From Hyphomicrobiales bacterium (GTDB lineage Bacteria > Pseudomonadota > Alphaproteobacteria > Rhizobiales > JAJFHR01), in assembly GCA_021775475.1 (NCBI GenBank), contig JAJFHS010000060.1, positions 1-56,143 of the forward strand: a stretch of 56,143 bases of DNA, given 5' to 3'. Both the position numbers and the translations under genes were made by a program. Below the pieces are notes generated by a model that made no database searches, had not been told where the DNA came from, and was given only the letters and a program-made list of their open reading frames with translations. Positions within the stretch are counted from its first letter, which is position 1; the number at the start of each line of letters is the position of its first letter. Positions 16,019 to 25,488 of the stretch are shown here, piece after piece.

Positions 16019-17944
16019 CTACGGTGTCAGCCAGGTAGTCAGTGCATCCAGCATCTTTTGCGTACTGCTTTTCACCCCACCCCATGCCCATGAGACAAAA
16101 CTGGTGCTTGTTGCCGTTGATGGCTGTGATGTTTCCACATTATCGGAATTGTTAAGTTCACCGAGGATTGCGACCGGAGTTGATTTTGGTGCCGGGGTTG
16201 TTGGGCTCACCCAGCCATCATAGACAGCCAGAAAATGTTCGAGTGCAGGTTGCGGAAGATTGCGCTGTTCAAGCTCGGCCACAAATGTCTGGCGCTCAAC
16301 ACGTTTTGCCGTTTCAGCCCTACGCAGTTGGCACACGTCGCTCTTTTCTTCACCGAGGCAAAACACGCGATCCCTGGCGCGTTTGGCAGTTTGTTCGGCA
16401 ACGAACATTGCACGAATAGCTTCGTCTTCGACAATCAAATCCTGAATAGAACCATAAGCAGTGTTGGTGGTGGTTGCTCTTCGTCCCGAAGTATTGGGGC
16501 CGCCCACAACATTGAGTGTCTGGGCAAAGTTGTCGACACGAGAGCCGCCAAGTGTGGTGTTTTGTGCCACATCACGGGCAATTTCTTGAATGTTTCTGAT
16601 GGAGGCATCTTGGGGACGGATAATGAAAGCGGTTTGTGAAGGGCGCTGCTCGGCAAAAGTGTCGTTGAAAAATCCTTGCGGAGTTTGGTAGGAGAACAGA
16701 CGCTGGTCTGCACCAATGAAGCGGGCAAAGCGCTCAACAACACTTGGTTTGCGTGCGGATTGATTATTGCCCGTGTCAGCGCCTGGTGAAGTTTGAAACA
16801 ACTGTGGTCGCCGGAGACTTTGATAACGCAATTGGCCCGTTTGCTGATAACTGCCGTCAGCCTGGGCAACGCCCGCGCCTGAGCGTTGCACGGCATTCGT
16901 GTCTGGCGCTCTCGTTACCGGATTGAAGGGGCCGTTGGGTTGTGAGGGAGGCGGATTTTGCACAATAGCTCCGGATTGGTTGCCACGGACAGTGGTTTGT
17001 GCGTTGCGGATTGGTGTGGATTTTACATCGGGCACGTCCCCTTGAGCACCGCGCACTGCCGCAGGTTTTGGAATATTTCGAGCTTCAAATGCTTTATTCG
17101 TAGCGTCGGTTAACGCGGAATCCGGCTTCGCCACATTTGTAGCCGAAATACCTGACTTATCAGGATCGAAATCGGCATTTTGGAAAAATGAATTAAGTCC
17201 GTTCCCACCTATCTGCGCCGTTTTCAATGCACGGCTCTTGCACAGTTCATCATCCTTCTTGCAGCATACCAACCCGCCGCCGCCATTGGCTTGAGCCAGC
17301 ACCGCAGCGGCCACCTGGGAGGGCGGCGCCATCGTAGGTCGTGTTGGGTTTGGAATCGTAGACGGTGGGCTAAAAGGTCTAAAGCATGTCAGCGCACCCC
17401 GGTATTTGTCGGTGCAGGTTTCCCCGACGGCGTTACCGCGATCGAATGCATCACCACGCTCTGCGGTCAGGCCGTCTACATATCTATCAATCAATGCAGT
17501 GCATGCGGCACCTGAGACATTTGCACTGGCACATAGCTGCGATTTTCTGTTGGAACTCAATTCGCAGGCAGATACAAAGGGGCTGCCATCGCGCACTTCG
17601 ACATACCGGGTGACGTATTTACTTGTACACTCGGGAGGCTCGTTCTTGCCACCTGAACAAATTAGCCCTTTGACACCGGTCGGCGCAGGGTTGGGTATCC
17701 TGAACGCTTGCGCAAGTTGCTCTTGCGCGTTTGTTGCGCGTGCGGTGTTGGTAAGATTTTCGCTGCCTGCAAATATGACTGCGAGCACGAGAAATGATAC
17801 CAAGAGTATGCCCGTTTTTGTGTAGCCGTTTTGGGTTTGTGAGCCAACCGTCATATACCCTTCCATCATACCTGTTACGGCGGGGCAGAGGGGTCGGTTA
17901 TCAACAGTTGCGCCATCTGGATAGGCCGTCAGCGAGGGTGGCAT
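16019..17944 (-). CDS. Large membrane-anchored low-complexity protein of the transfer region
   Basis: The product has up to 641 residues; starts at residue 26 or 30 of the longest frame are also possible. A single hydrophobic segment (TGILLVSFLVLAVIFAG, about residues 44-60) suggests an anchor or uncleaved signal with the rest outside the inner membrane. The outer part holds many cysteines in its first third (for example ICSGGKNEPPECTS and LVCCKKDDELC). A proline-, asparagine- and glutamine-rich linker follows, then a more ordered C-terminal helical part. I do not recognise a family. Its position before the relaxation protein and coupling ATPase suggests a role in the mating or DNA-transfer apparatus, which is inference. 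Confidence 0.6.
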   Translation of the reverse strand: MPPSLTAYPDGATVDNRPLCPAVTGMMEGYMTVGSQTQNGYTKTGILLVSFLVLAVIFAGSENLTNTARATNAQEQLAQAFRIPNPAPTGVKGLICSGGKNEPPECTSKYVTRYVEVRDGSPFVSACELSSNRKSQLCASANVSGAACTALIDRYVDGLTAERGDAFDRGNAVGETCTDKYRGALTCFRPFSPPSTIPNPTRPTMAPPSQVAAAVLAQANGGGGLVCCKKDDELCKSRALKTAQIGGNGLNSFFQNADFDPDKSGISATNVAKPDSALTDATNKAFEARNIPKPAAVRGAQGDVPDVKSTPIRNAQTTVRGNQSGAIVQNPPPSQPNGPFNPVTRAPDTNAVQRSGAGVAQADGSYQQTGQLRYQSLRRPQLFQTSPGADTGNNQSARKPSVVERFARFIGADQRLFSYQTPQGFFNDTFAEQRPSQTAFIIRPQDASIRNIQEIARDVAQNTTLGGSRVDNFAQTLNVVGGPNTSGRRATTTNTAYGSIQDLIVEDEAIRAMFVAEQTAKRARDRVFCLGEEKSDVCQLRRAETAKRVERQTFVAELEQRNLPQPALEHFLAVYDGWVSPTTPAPKSTPVAILGELNNSDNVETSQPSTATSTSFVSWAWGGVKSSTQKMLDALTTWLTP

Positions 17945-17974
17945 TTTACGGTACCTCGTGTGCTGTAATAACCG

Positions 17975-18229
17975 CTAGGCGGCTAATTTAATTTCTCGCA
18001 GCTCGGTTTCCAGCGTATTTACACGGCTGCGTAATTCGTCGATCTCCTGGGCGTAGCCTTTCATGCCACCTATTGTTTCGGTGAGTGCGTCGAGTTGTTG
18101 GCGAATATCACGAATATCAGCACGAATCTCTCGAAGCTCAACTTGTAACTCCGCGAAATCGCTTTTCGTCACCATGTTCTCTTTGAGAAAATCGAGGCTT
18201 TCCAAAATGTCTTTTATGTTTTTATCCAT
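17975..18229 (-). CDS. Small coiled-coil protein
   Basis: With the start MDKNIKDILE at 18229 the product has 84 residues and is almost entirely heptad-patterned (ELREIRADIRDIRQQLDAL, then ELRSRVNTLETELREIKL). It should form a parallel or antiparallel coiled coil. The longer frame to 18283 adds a segment that looks non-coding. It precedes the large anchored protein by about 30 bases on the same strand, so it is likely in the same operon. Function unknown; a structural or regulatory partner is possible. Confidence 0.6.
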   Translation of the reverse strand: MDKNIKDILESLDFLKENMVTKSDFAELQVELREIRADIRDIRQQLDALTETIGGMKGYAQEIDELRSRVNTLETELREIKLAA

Positions 18230-18470
18230 ATGTCTTTCATTATACACCAGCGCAATACAGTGCACCAATTCGATCCGCCACATTCACGGTCACAAGGGCT
18301 AATCGGGCGCATCGGCTATCAACAGCTCCGCCGGAAATCAGTAATCCAGGGCGGCCAATTGTCATGTTTGCCGGGTATTGGTACCATACAGGTAATCAGG
18401 AATTGACCCGCCATTATCAACTAACCATTCGCGTCTGACAAAAAAACTAAACAACCACACCCTTCGCAAT

Positions 18471-18824
18471 TTGCTGTTCGTCACCGCAGGTTTTCTTGTA
18501 GCCGATATCATCGGCCTGTGGCTGTTGCTCTACGGCAATTTTCCTTTCTCCCGCAGCTTGCTAATTGAGTATCACGCCGTGGTTGTATTGATGGTTATTT
18601 TCTCGGCGGCATACGCAGCGCTGCAAGCAAGTCGAAAGGACAGCTTTAACGCCTTGGCAGTCATTGTGTTCCTGTCCGTTCTGATCATCTACAACCCTTT
18701 CTTTCCCTTCCTCGTTATAACGGTGCACGCTATTGCCGCCAATTTGATCGTCGCACTGCTATTTGTGTATTATGCATGGGGACAGCATGCAGTTTCCACG
18801 ATCCGTGATACAGCACCGGCGTGA
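18471..18824 (+). CDS. Small DUF6804-like membrane protein (uncertain start)
   Basis: The frame gives 117 residues from a TTG start; no ATG is available after the in-frame stop at 18393. Three or four hydrophobic stretches are visible. The segment LIIYNPFFPFLVITVHAI resembles the conserved 'NPxxPxxL' core of small membrane proteins such as DUF6804. It faces the 3' end of the relaxation protein gene. Lack of an obvious start and ribosome-binding site means it could be a decayed gene. Function unknown. Confidence 0.4.
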   Translation: MLFVTAGFLVADIIGLWLLLYGNFPFSRSLLIEYHAVVVLMVIFSAAYAALQASRKDSFNALAVIVFLSVLIIYNPFFPFLVITVHAIAANLIVALLFVYYAWGQHAVSTIRDTAPA

Positions 18825-18887
18825 CAAAACTGCTGGACAAAGCGATCTCAGCGGTCTGTCGGTTACCCAACTGCAACACTTCACCAC

Positions 18888-19697
18888 TCATTTATCCCGA
18901 GTACTTACCTTGAGGTTGAGATTGGGAATGCCCCAGTGCTTTTGATATTGATGGGATTTGATCAACGCATCATAGGCTGCGCGTTTGCGTGCAAGACTGG
19001 ACTTGCGTGGCGACGACCGCCAGCTTGGACTGGTATTTTCACACTCCAATGCCCAAAACCGGTACCGTTTTTCACCGTCAATCATATATTCAATACCATA
19101 GAGCGCATCAGGAATGATGTGGGTATTCCAAGGTGATTTGATATTTTGATAAGCCGCATTGGGCTGAATAGTGACCGGTACCGACAGTGGGTTAGGTGTT
19201 GCTCTGGTGGTATCTGGTGCACGAGCCAGGATTTCATCGACACTAACAAAACGCTGATCAGAATTTGCAATGGTGGTTACTTCGATCTCCACCAATGCAT
19301 CCACAATCATCATAGCATGGTCGAATTGTACTGTTGTGCCTGAACGTTTCCGTCGGGAAAGCGATGTGGCCCGTTGTGGCAATTGATTTCGGCTTTTAAG
19401 AAATAGCAGTCCCTTTGCCGATAATTCATAAATCATTGGTGTGCATCGGGCATCAAAGTGCCGCCATTGTGCTGGTGGCCGGTCAATAAGACCGGTTTCG
19501 TGGAAAAGGTCACCAAGGCGTTCAATGAAGCGCTTTTCAGACCTGGGTTGCAGGAATGAAATCAAATGAGGTGCACGCAGATATCGATAACGGTACAACC
19601 AGTGAAAGATTTCAATATCACGGTTGGTGAGAGTAATATTTTTTGTGGCAATTGTTCTTTTGAATCGAGAACGGCGACCCAGACGGTCATTTGGCAA
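18888..19697 (-). CDS. Replication-relaxation family protein
   Basis: I choose the TTG at 19697 because an excellent AAGGAGG sits 5 bases upstream (complement of 19702-19709); the product then has 269 residues. It has the winged-helix start typical of the replication-relaxation family (LTNRDIEIFHWLYRYRYL, then RLGDLFHETGLIDRP). Its C-terminal part holds conserved acidic residues and a lysine (RFWALECENTSPS... KSSLARKRAAYDAL) that resemble a restriction-nuclease-like fold. Such proteins are found with TraM-recognition ATPases on mobilisable elements and may nick or open the transfer origin. The gene is divergent from the AbiH gene with 179 bases between. Confidence 0.72.
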   Translation of the reverse strand: MPNDRLGRRSRFKRTIATKNITLTNRDIEIFHWLYRYRYLRAPHLISFLQPRSEKRFIERLGDLFHETGLIDRPPAQWRHFDARCTPMIYELSAKGLLFLKSRNQLPQRATSLSRRKRSGTTVQFDHAMMIVDALVEIEVTTIANSDQRFVSVDEILARAPDTTRATPNPLSVPVTIQPNAAYQNIKSPWNTHIIPDALYGIEYMIDGEKRYRFWALECENTSPSWRSSPRKSSLARKRAAYDALIKSHQYQKHWGIPNLNLKVSTRDK

Positions 19698-19876
19698 TAC
19701 ACCCTCCTTGATTAGAAGCAGTAGGGTTATCATACTCAAGAAATGCTGCACGTCACCGGTTAGTATGAGCAGCAATGTGTCTTGAGATGTCACTCTGGGT
19801 ACCAATGAGAAGAGAAATATGTTTGTCTAAACTGACATTTTGGCAAAAAAATCTACCAGCAGGAGAATTTTGTAAA

Positions 19877-20785
19877 TTGGCGTATACACTTTGTATAATC
19901 GGAAACGGATTTGACTTACACCACCAAATACCTTCGAGCTATGCTGAATTCCAACAATTTGTTAAAAAGCGTGATGCGACAGTTTATGAACTAGTTGAGC
20001 GTTTTCTTACGCACGATGATAGTTTCTGGAACGAATTCGAAGCCAGTCTGGCATATTTTGATGCTGCAAGTGCACTTGAGAATTCTATGGAATTTCTTGT
20101 TTCTTACAGTGCTGATGACTGGCGTGACGCCAACCACCATAGCGTTCAGTTTGAAGCTGAGCGTATCGCCGAGGGGCTGTCGAAAGGTTTGAAGAACCGG
20201 TTCTGTGAATGGATAAACGAACTGCCTATACCAGCGCCGAATAAAGCGCCAAACCAGCTCCAGCTTCCACCTAAAACTCGTTATCTCAGCTTCAACTATA
20301 CTCCGACTTTGCAGCAAGTTTACGGGATACCCGACATTGATGTTCTACATATACATGGGCGAGCTGATAATGGCGGATCAAATCTCGTTCTTGGCCACGA
20401 TAGGTGCGTTTCTGATCGAACACTGTTAGCCCCAGGGCTAGATTATGAGGAACAAGACACCAGGATTGCCGAGGCAAGCCATATTATAGATGACTATTTC
20501 GAGGCAACCTTCAAACCCACAGCAAAAGTTATTGACAAGTACAAATTATTCTTCATCTCATTATCTACAATCCGAAAAATTTTCATAATGGGTCACTCAT
20601 TGGCTGACGTGGACCTCCCTTACTTTGAAACCATTGCTCGGCACGTGGATATGCCCTCTACAGTTTGGCACGTTAGCTATCATACGGAAAAAGATCGAAA
20701 GAACGCTAAAAATTTCCTTAAAAAAATTGGTGTACCGAAAACGATGAGACATACATTCCAACTATCGGAGCTCAACTTCACCTAG
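19877..20785 (+). CDS. AbiH-family phage abortive-infection protein
   Basis: I favour the TTG at 19877, 10 bases after AGGAGA, giving 302 residues; the longer frame starts inside the neighbouring gene. The N-terminus LCIIGNGFDLHHQIPSSYAEF is the AbiH signature, with the conserved GNGFD. The middle has FNYTPTLQQVYG and HIHGRA, and the end has IMGHSLADVDLPYF, all AbiH landmarks. AbiH proteins reduce phage growth by an unknown mechanism. It is followed 99 bases downstream by a reverse transcriptase gene on the same strand. Together they form a defence cassette inserted between two mobilisation genes of opposite direction. Confidence 0.85.
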   Translation: MAYTLCIIGNGFDLHHQIPSSYAEFQQFVKKRDATVYELVERFLTHDDSFWNEFEASLAYFDAASALENSMEFLVSYSADDWRDANHHSVQFEAERIAEGLSKGLKNRFCEWINELPIPAPNKAPNQLQLPPKTRYLSFNYTPTLQQVYGIPDIDVLHIHGRADNGGSNLVLGHDRCVSDRTLLAPGLDYEEQDTRIAEASHIIDDYFEATFKPTAKVIDKYKLFFISLSTIRKIFIMGHSLADVDLPYFETIARHVDMPSTVWHVSYHTEKDRKNAKNFLKKIGVPKTMRHTFQLSELNFT

Positions 20786-20884
20786 TATTTGGCAATACTT
20801 GACCAAGTCACATAATTTGAGGATATTTGGTATATTAAATAACTCATTTAGCAGCCAGCTGTACAAATTAAGACTGGATACAAT

Positions 20885-22507
20885 TTGACTTCCGCGACAA
20901 CTCGATTGACCAGGCTGTTGGATCGCGGATTCTACCCTGTTGAACTACCACCATCATTTCGAACACACCGCTTTAGTAGTATCGGAAACACACTAAATCC
21001 AAAAAATGGTTACTACGGGAGTACTACATTTTTTGATGGCGCTACTTTCCGTGGCCACCTCAGAACTTTTGGCGTTATCAATCCTGCGAACTACTTTCTG
21101 CTATCACAATTTATTGCTAATAACTGGGCGGACATCGCAAAGGTCTACCGCCTCAGCTCATGCTCAGGTTCCAGACCAAAGTTCCCGCGTGTGCAATCCG
21201 ATGGAAGGGCAATTGAAACAGCGTCCCTCGCCGCAAAACGTCAAAATCAGCAGCACCTTGCTAGCAGTTTTCCAATTATATTGAACCTCGACATAAATAG
21301 ATTTTATGGTTCGATCTATACCCATTCCCTTCCTTGGGCCGTATTAGGGAAGCAAGAAGCAAAACGAAGATACTCCTCAGGTGCTCTTACGGGGCACTGG
21401 AGTGACCAACTTGACCGACTGGTAAGAAGTTGCAACCAGCGTCAGACAGTGGGTATTCCAATTGGTCCGGACACTTCGCGAATTATCTCTGAACTACTTC
21501 TGTCACGGATAGACTTTGAGTTATGCAGCAAAGGCACCGGTATCACTTCCGCACAGGTCTACCACAACATTGATGACTATCAGATTGGTGCATTTGAAAC
21601 AGGGTTTTCGGAAAATGCGCAAAGCCAGTTTGTTCGCTCGATAAGCAGGTATGAACTAAGGCTAAATGACTTCAAGACATCGGTTCAACAAGGCGTCGAA
21701 TTTAAGCCATCTAATTTTCAACGACAGTTCGACGTACTTCAAGGTAAAAGTAGCCGTGCTTTCGTTGAACACTTTTTTGATTTGGTCTATACAGCCTCCC
21801 AGTTAAATTACGATTCAAATGTAGTTGGTTACGCTCTCAAACGGTTTGGCAGAGCGCTTGCGGCCAACAATGAACAACCACTTGTAAGAGAGTACTTGCA
21901 GCGTTTGTTGTTTACTGGACCATTTCATGCTCGTTGGATCTTTCCAATATTATTAGGAATATACCATCAGACCGGTACGAACCCAGAAATCCGGCGTGTG
22001 ATTTCATGGGGTATTGAGGTGTGTGCTCGACGAAATGACGCTATCAGTTTGCTTTGGTTTCTATATGCTGCAATATTTTTGAATATTCGGCTTTCCACGT
22101 CATCGTGCAATCAGTGTTTTGGCATTTCGAACGCACTCGTGGATATTGTTCTATTTCATGGTAAATCATTGGGATTGTTTAGCATATCTGTCGGTGTACT
22201 CCGCAGCAGATATCTGAAGTCAGATTACAGCTCACCGGATTGGCTACCTCTGTATGAAATTGAACGCCGAGGTTGGGATACTTCTCCGGCCTTTACCAAA
22301 CTCGGGCAGCAGCAAGATCACCTGGGATTGTACGAGCATATGCGAACCAATGATGTAGAATTTTACCTGACTGACAATGAAGTTTATACTGTTGAAGCAT
22401 TCGATGGCTGGAACCTGACCCAGGAAAGCTTCACGGAGGAAGCCCACTTTGAGGACTACGCGCACGACTTATACGATTATGTAAATGATTGGGAAAATTA
22501 CGAATAA
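20885..22507 (+). CDS. Defence-associated reverse transcriptase (DRT/Abi-type)
   Basis: The product has 540 residues (TTG start). The early segment RLLDRGFYPVELPPSFRTH is typical of defence-associated reverse transcriptases of the unknown-group/Abi class. The polymerase motifs are intact: motif A LDINRFYGSIYTHS (Asp136), motif B GIPIGPDTS (residues 190-198), and motif C NIDDY (Asp230, Asp231), which has Ile rather than Tyr or Phe before the two aspartates. The C-terminal half (about 270 residues) is helical with no second known enzyme domain. These proteins block phage, often by making DNA from a small RNA or without template. No msr/msd or adjacent ncRNA was recognised, so a retron is unlikely. 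Confidence 0.82.
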   Translation: MTSATTRLTRLLDRGFYPVELPPSFRTHRFSSIGNTLNPKNGYYGSTTFFDGATFRGHLRTFGVINPANYFLLSQFIANNWADIAKVYRLSSCSGSRPKFPRVQSDGRAIETASLAAKRQNQQHLASSFPIILNLDINRFYGSIYTHSLPWAVLGKQEAKRRYSSGALTGHWSDQLDRLVRSCNQRQTVGIPIGPDTSRIISELLLSRIDFELCSKGTGITSAQVYHNIDDYQIGAFETGFSENAQSQFVRSISRYELRLNDFKTSVQQGVEFKPSNFQRQFDVLQGKSSRAFVEHFFDLVYTASQLNYDSNVVGYALKRFGRALAANNEQPLVREYLQRLLFTGPFHARWIFPILLGIYHQTGTNPEIRRVISWGIEVCARRNDAISLLWFLYAAIFLNIRLSTSSCNQCFGISNALVDIVLFHGKSLGLFSISVGVLRSRYLKSDYSSPDWLPLYEIERRGWDTSPAFTKLGQQQDHLGLYEHMRTNDVEFYLTDNEVYTVEAFDGWNLTQESFTEEAHFEDYAHDLYDYVNDWENYE

Positions 22508-22528
22508 AGTTCAGAAAAACTGCAAGCG

Positions 22529-24697
22529 TTACTCCCAAGCCATCGGCTCACCGTCATCAATTTCGGAATCACCATCGGGCGGTGCTGCGGTATCTGGATC
22601 GGTAACATCACCTGCGCCATCCTCACCTGACTGGCTCCTGTTAATCTTAGTGTAATGCACCGCGTATTGTTTGCGCATGGCCTCGCGTTGCATTCGAAGT
22701 TCAGAGCTACTTAACCGAGGTTGACTTTCCATCTCACCGGGCGTGATTGAAATTGAAACGGCGTGCCGCGTTGCCCCCTTCACAAACGCTGCAAACGATA
22801 ACTTGTCCTGGCCTTCCACAAATCCCGGATCAGTCCGCAGTTCAGCCGCCAATGCCCGCGCATCCTTGGCAGAAACTCCACCGGCGAACTTTATGGATGT
22901 GTTGGCAGAAATGGCTTCTTGCAACTTGGTATCAAGCTGACCCAGGAATTGATGTGCCAGCACCATGCCGATATTATATTTGCGCGCCTGACTTAAAATG
23001 ACGCCAATGTTACGGTCAAAATAATCATTCGCTTCATCAACATACACGAAGGTTGGCAGGCGCTCACGTATATCAAGCACAGCGCGTTCCTGAGCTGCCT
23101 GGGCAATCATGGCAATAAAGAAACGGCCAAAGATTTCTGTGCCGTTTTCCTTGAGCAAATCTTTGGCGGTATTGATCAAAACCACCTTCCCGGCATTCAT
23201 TTCGGTAAACAGATCGAGCTTGCTCTTGGGATGGGAAAACATACGCTCAAAAGTCTGGTTTTCCAGAATGCCATAAAGACGGCGCAACACCTGTTTCCTG
23301 GTGCCGGTAAATTCTCGACTTCGGAATTCTGATTCAAAAAATGATCTCGCCGAACCTTCCAGCTTTTGAATATGTACATAGTGTTTGTCATAGCCATCAT
23401 CTTCCAGCAATTCCCGGAAGGTGTGAATGGTGGCATTGGGAATGTGGAGTAGCAGCCGCGTGATATATCGGAAAATTATTGATTGCTTTTGTGTCATTCC
23501 CGCATCAAGCAATGAACCCAGCACAAAATCATAGAGTTCAAGGATGCCGTTAATCAGCCGCTCCCGGTCCAACTGGGAATACTGGTTGATACGCTCCATG
23601 CCTACGTCAAACAGATTAAGTGCTACCGGCCATTCGACATCGGTTGGGTCTATTAGGCACAAACGTTCAGCCAATGGCCCTCCCGGCGCGAATACGGACA
23701 TTCCCGCGATGTTGTTGATGAGGTCACTCTGACTATCGATAACGACTATGGATGCCCTGCCCGCTGCCACGGCTTCAAGATCGTGAAGAATCAGGTGTTG
23801 CAAGGTTTGGGTTTTGCCGTGACCAGAACCGGCAACAATATGATGATGCTCAAAGCGGGTGGCATCAGGCAACGCTATGGAAACCGAACAATCAAACAAT
23901 GCTGCAAACGGTGTTCCAGCCAGGTATGTTTTGATCAATTGGTGCGCGGGCATTGCACCTGCTTTGGTGGGCAGTTTGACAGATTTCGTTTGGCTGTGTG
24001 GGTCACCGGGCATACCACCTGACGCGACAATCAGATTATATTCCAGCCGTGCTCTGAGGTTAGTCGTGGTGTTGAATTCTTCCAATTCTGGTGCAAACGG
24101 CAACTGCACCATATTTTCGATGATCTCCGGCAGGTCAACGATGTTTTCCACCATTGAAGTATCGAACGATAGTTCTGTTGCATCATCGATGGCTGGTTGG
24201 ACAAGACTGGGGAACTGCTCAACGAGTGACGAGACAGCGGCTTCTATCAAATTAGCCAGATCACCAATAGCTTCGTCAAAATTATCCAATATCTTGGCGG
24301 TCCGGCGCAACCGATCTTCCACTTCCCAGATTTCTGAGCGTATTGGCGTTTTGCCGTCTTTGAGAGTATCTGGAGTTGAAAACAGCGCTTCGTTTTCAAC
24401 AAGGGAACAAATACACGTGGTGAGTGGTGCAAAGAACGGAAGGCCGGCAACATCGCCATTGTTTGATGCAAGACGTTCGAGAATGTGTGTTGCGATAATT
24501 GCTGCCAAATCTTCACGGCCAGCGCGATCATCCAAGCCTCGCTCTTGAAGCTTGCGCACCACCTCATGGGTAAGCACATTAACCTGCTTGACCTCGTGGG
24601 ATTTCCCAAAATTAGTTATGGATCGTTTAATTCCTCGCCGGGCACGTCCAACAATGTCCCAACCCCGGTAAACTGAATTATCAGCCACGGGTCGCAC
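22529..24697 (-). CDS. TraM-recognition/type IV DNA-transfer ATPase
   Basis: The 722-residue product is a HerA-like conjugation ATPase. A helical N-terminal region of about 280 residues is followed by Walker A GSGHGKTQT (near residue 290), VVIDSQSD, and Walker B FVYVDEANDYF (near residue 550). The sensor stretch is LAHQFLGQLD. The C-terminal tail is acidic. It resembles the 10177-11352 ATPase only in the core. It should energise the movement of element DNA into a secretion channel. Its start overlaps the end of the membrane-protein gene by 17 bases, so the two are translated together. The 3' end meets the convergent reverse transcriptase gene 21 bases away. Confidence 0.78.
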   Translation of the reverse strand: MRPVADNSVYRGWDIVGRARRGIKRSITNFGKSHEVKQVNVLTHEVVRKLQERGLDDRAGREDLAAIIATHILERLASNNGDVAGLPFFAPLTTCICSLVENEALFSTPDTLKDGKTPIRSEIWEVEDRLRRTAKILDNFDEAIGDLANLIEAAVSSLVEQFPSLVQPAIDDATELSFDTSMVENIVDLPEIIENMVQLPFAPELEEFNTTTNLRARLEYNLIVASGGMPGDPHSQTKSVKLPTKAGAMPAHQLIKTYLAGTPFAALFDCSVSIALPDATRFEHHHIVAGSGHGKTQTLQHLILHDLEAVAAGRASIVVIDSQSDLINNIAGMSVFAPGGPLAERLCLIDPTDVEWPVALNLFDVGMERINQYSQLDRERLINGILELYDFVLGSLLDAGMTQKQSIIFRYITRLLLHIPNATIHTFRELLEDDGYDKHYVHIQKLEGSARSFFESEFRSREFTGTRKQVLRRLYGILENQTFERMFSHPKSKLDLFTEMNAGKVVLINTAKDLLKENGTEIFGRFFIAMIAQAAQERAVLDIRERLPTFVYVDEANDYFDRNIGVILSQARKYNIGMVLAHQFLGQLDTKLQEAISANTSIKFAGGVSAKDARALAAELRTDPGFVEGQDKLSFAAFVKGATRHAVSISITPGEMESQPRLSSSELRMQREAMRKQYAVHYTKINRSQSGEDGAGDVTDPDTAAPPDGDSEIDDGEPMAWE

Positions 24698-25232
24698 TCA
24701 GCACCATTTGCTTGGCGCGTGCTTTGTCCAATGGCTTGATTGGAATAACCTCCCGGTCATTCCAGTTTTTGGCGCTCTCAAGCACCTGCCGCAGATACTC
24801 CGAAATACCTTCAAGAAAAGCTTCTTTGTGGATCAACTCAATGATGCTGTCACAATGGAAGGTACGGCCACCATCCAAGAGATGTTGGACCAGGATCAGT
24901 TCTCGCAAGGTGTTGAAATAGACAACGGTCATGACAAGGGTAACCAGCATGGCCAAGGAAAGCGCGGTTGAAAATGTTGCCAATATCCAAAATACAACGA
25001 AGACAATCAGACCAAGCACGAGTGCTGGCCGGAACGCTTGCTTGAGATCATCAATTGGATCAGACAATACCAGTGGTGCTTGCGCGAACTTGTATTTCTG
25101 CATTAATTGTTTTTCTTCGTCATCAAGCTCTAACTCAGCATGCAAATGGAATATCACACCGCTGCCAAATTTTAACGGTATGAGAGAGAACAGAGCCGCT
25201 GATTTCTGATCCCGGTTAAGTAATAAATTCAT
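24681..25232 (-). CDS. Membrane partner of the DNA-transfer ATPase
   Basis: With the start MNLLLNRDQKSAALF at 25232 the product has 183 residues (188 from the upstream ATG at 25247). Two adjacent hydrophobic helices (ALVLGLIVFVVFWILATF and ALSLAMLVTLVMTVVYF, about residues 70-107) separate an N-terminal soluble part from a C-terminal helical part. In place of membrane segments in the ATPase, this protein could recruit it to the membrane. Its stop overlaps the ATPase start. No named family was recognised. Confidence 0.6.
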   Translation of the reverse strand: MNLLLNRDQKSAALFSLIPLKFGSGVIFHLHAELELDDEEKQLMQKYKFAQAPLVLSDPIDDLKQAFRPALVLGLIVFVVFWILATFSTALSLAMLVTLVMTVVYFNTLRELILVQHLLDGGRTFHCDSIIELIHKEAFLEGISEYLRQVLESAKNWNDREVIPIKPLDKARAKQMVLSATRG

Positions 25233-25377
25233 GATCAACAACTCCAAATAGTCTAAATTTGAAATATTCTACCACATTACCGGATCGGTCAAACAATCAT
25301 TTGAAATACTTCCTTTTGATTACTGCCACTTCAAAATGCGTATTTGGTATATCTATGTGCCGGTATGATTGTGGTTG

Positions 25378-25435
25378 TTTGGGGATACCATAGCCAATCT
25401 CTGGGGGATGCTGTATCCCCCTCGTTATCCCCAAA
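25378..25435. repeat. Nested palindromes next to the transfer genes
   Basis: An outer pair TTGGGGATA and TATCCCCAA encloses an inner hairpin GGGGGAT-GCTGT-ATCCCCC. Such nested symmetry is unusual and could be a nick/transfer origin or a terminator for the minus-strand transcript. Confidence 0.45.
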
Positions 25436-25439
25436 GAAA

Positions 25440-25482
25440 AATGGAAAAAATGAGAGGGCCAATCTGCAGACCGGCCCTCTCG
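25440..25482 (-). terminator. Terminator after the AlpA-type gene
   Basis: On the minus strand GAGAGGGCC and GGCCCTCTC form a nine-base stem with a 12-base loop, followed by ATTTTTTCC. It lies directly after the stop of the AlpA-like gene at 25489. Confidence 0.75.
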
Positions 25483-25488
25483 CTCCAC

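Noticed and set aside
20885..22507. Retron
   Set aside because: No msr/msd-like inverted repeat was seen upstream of the reverse transcriptase, and its N-terminal motif fits DRT/Abi-type enzymes.
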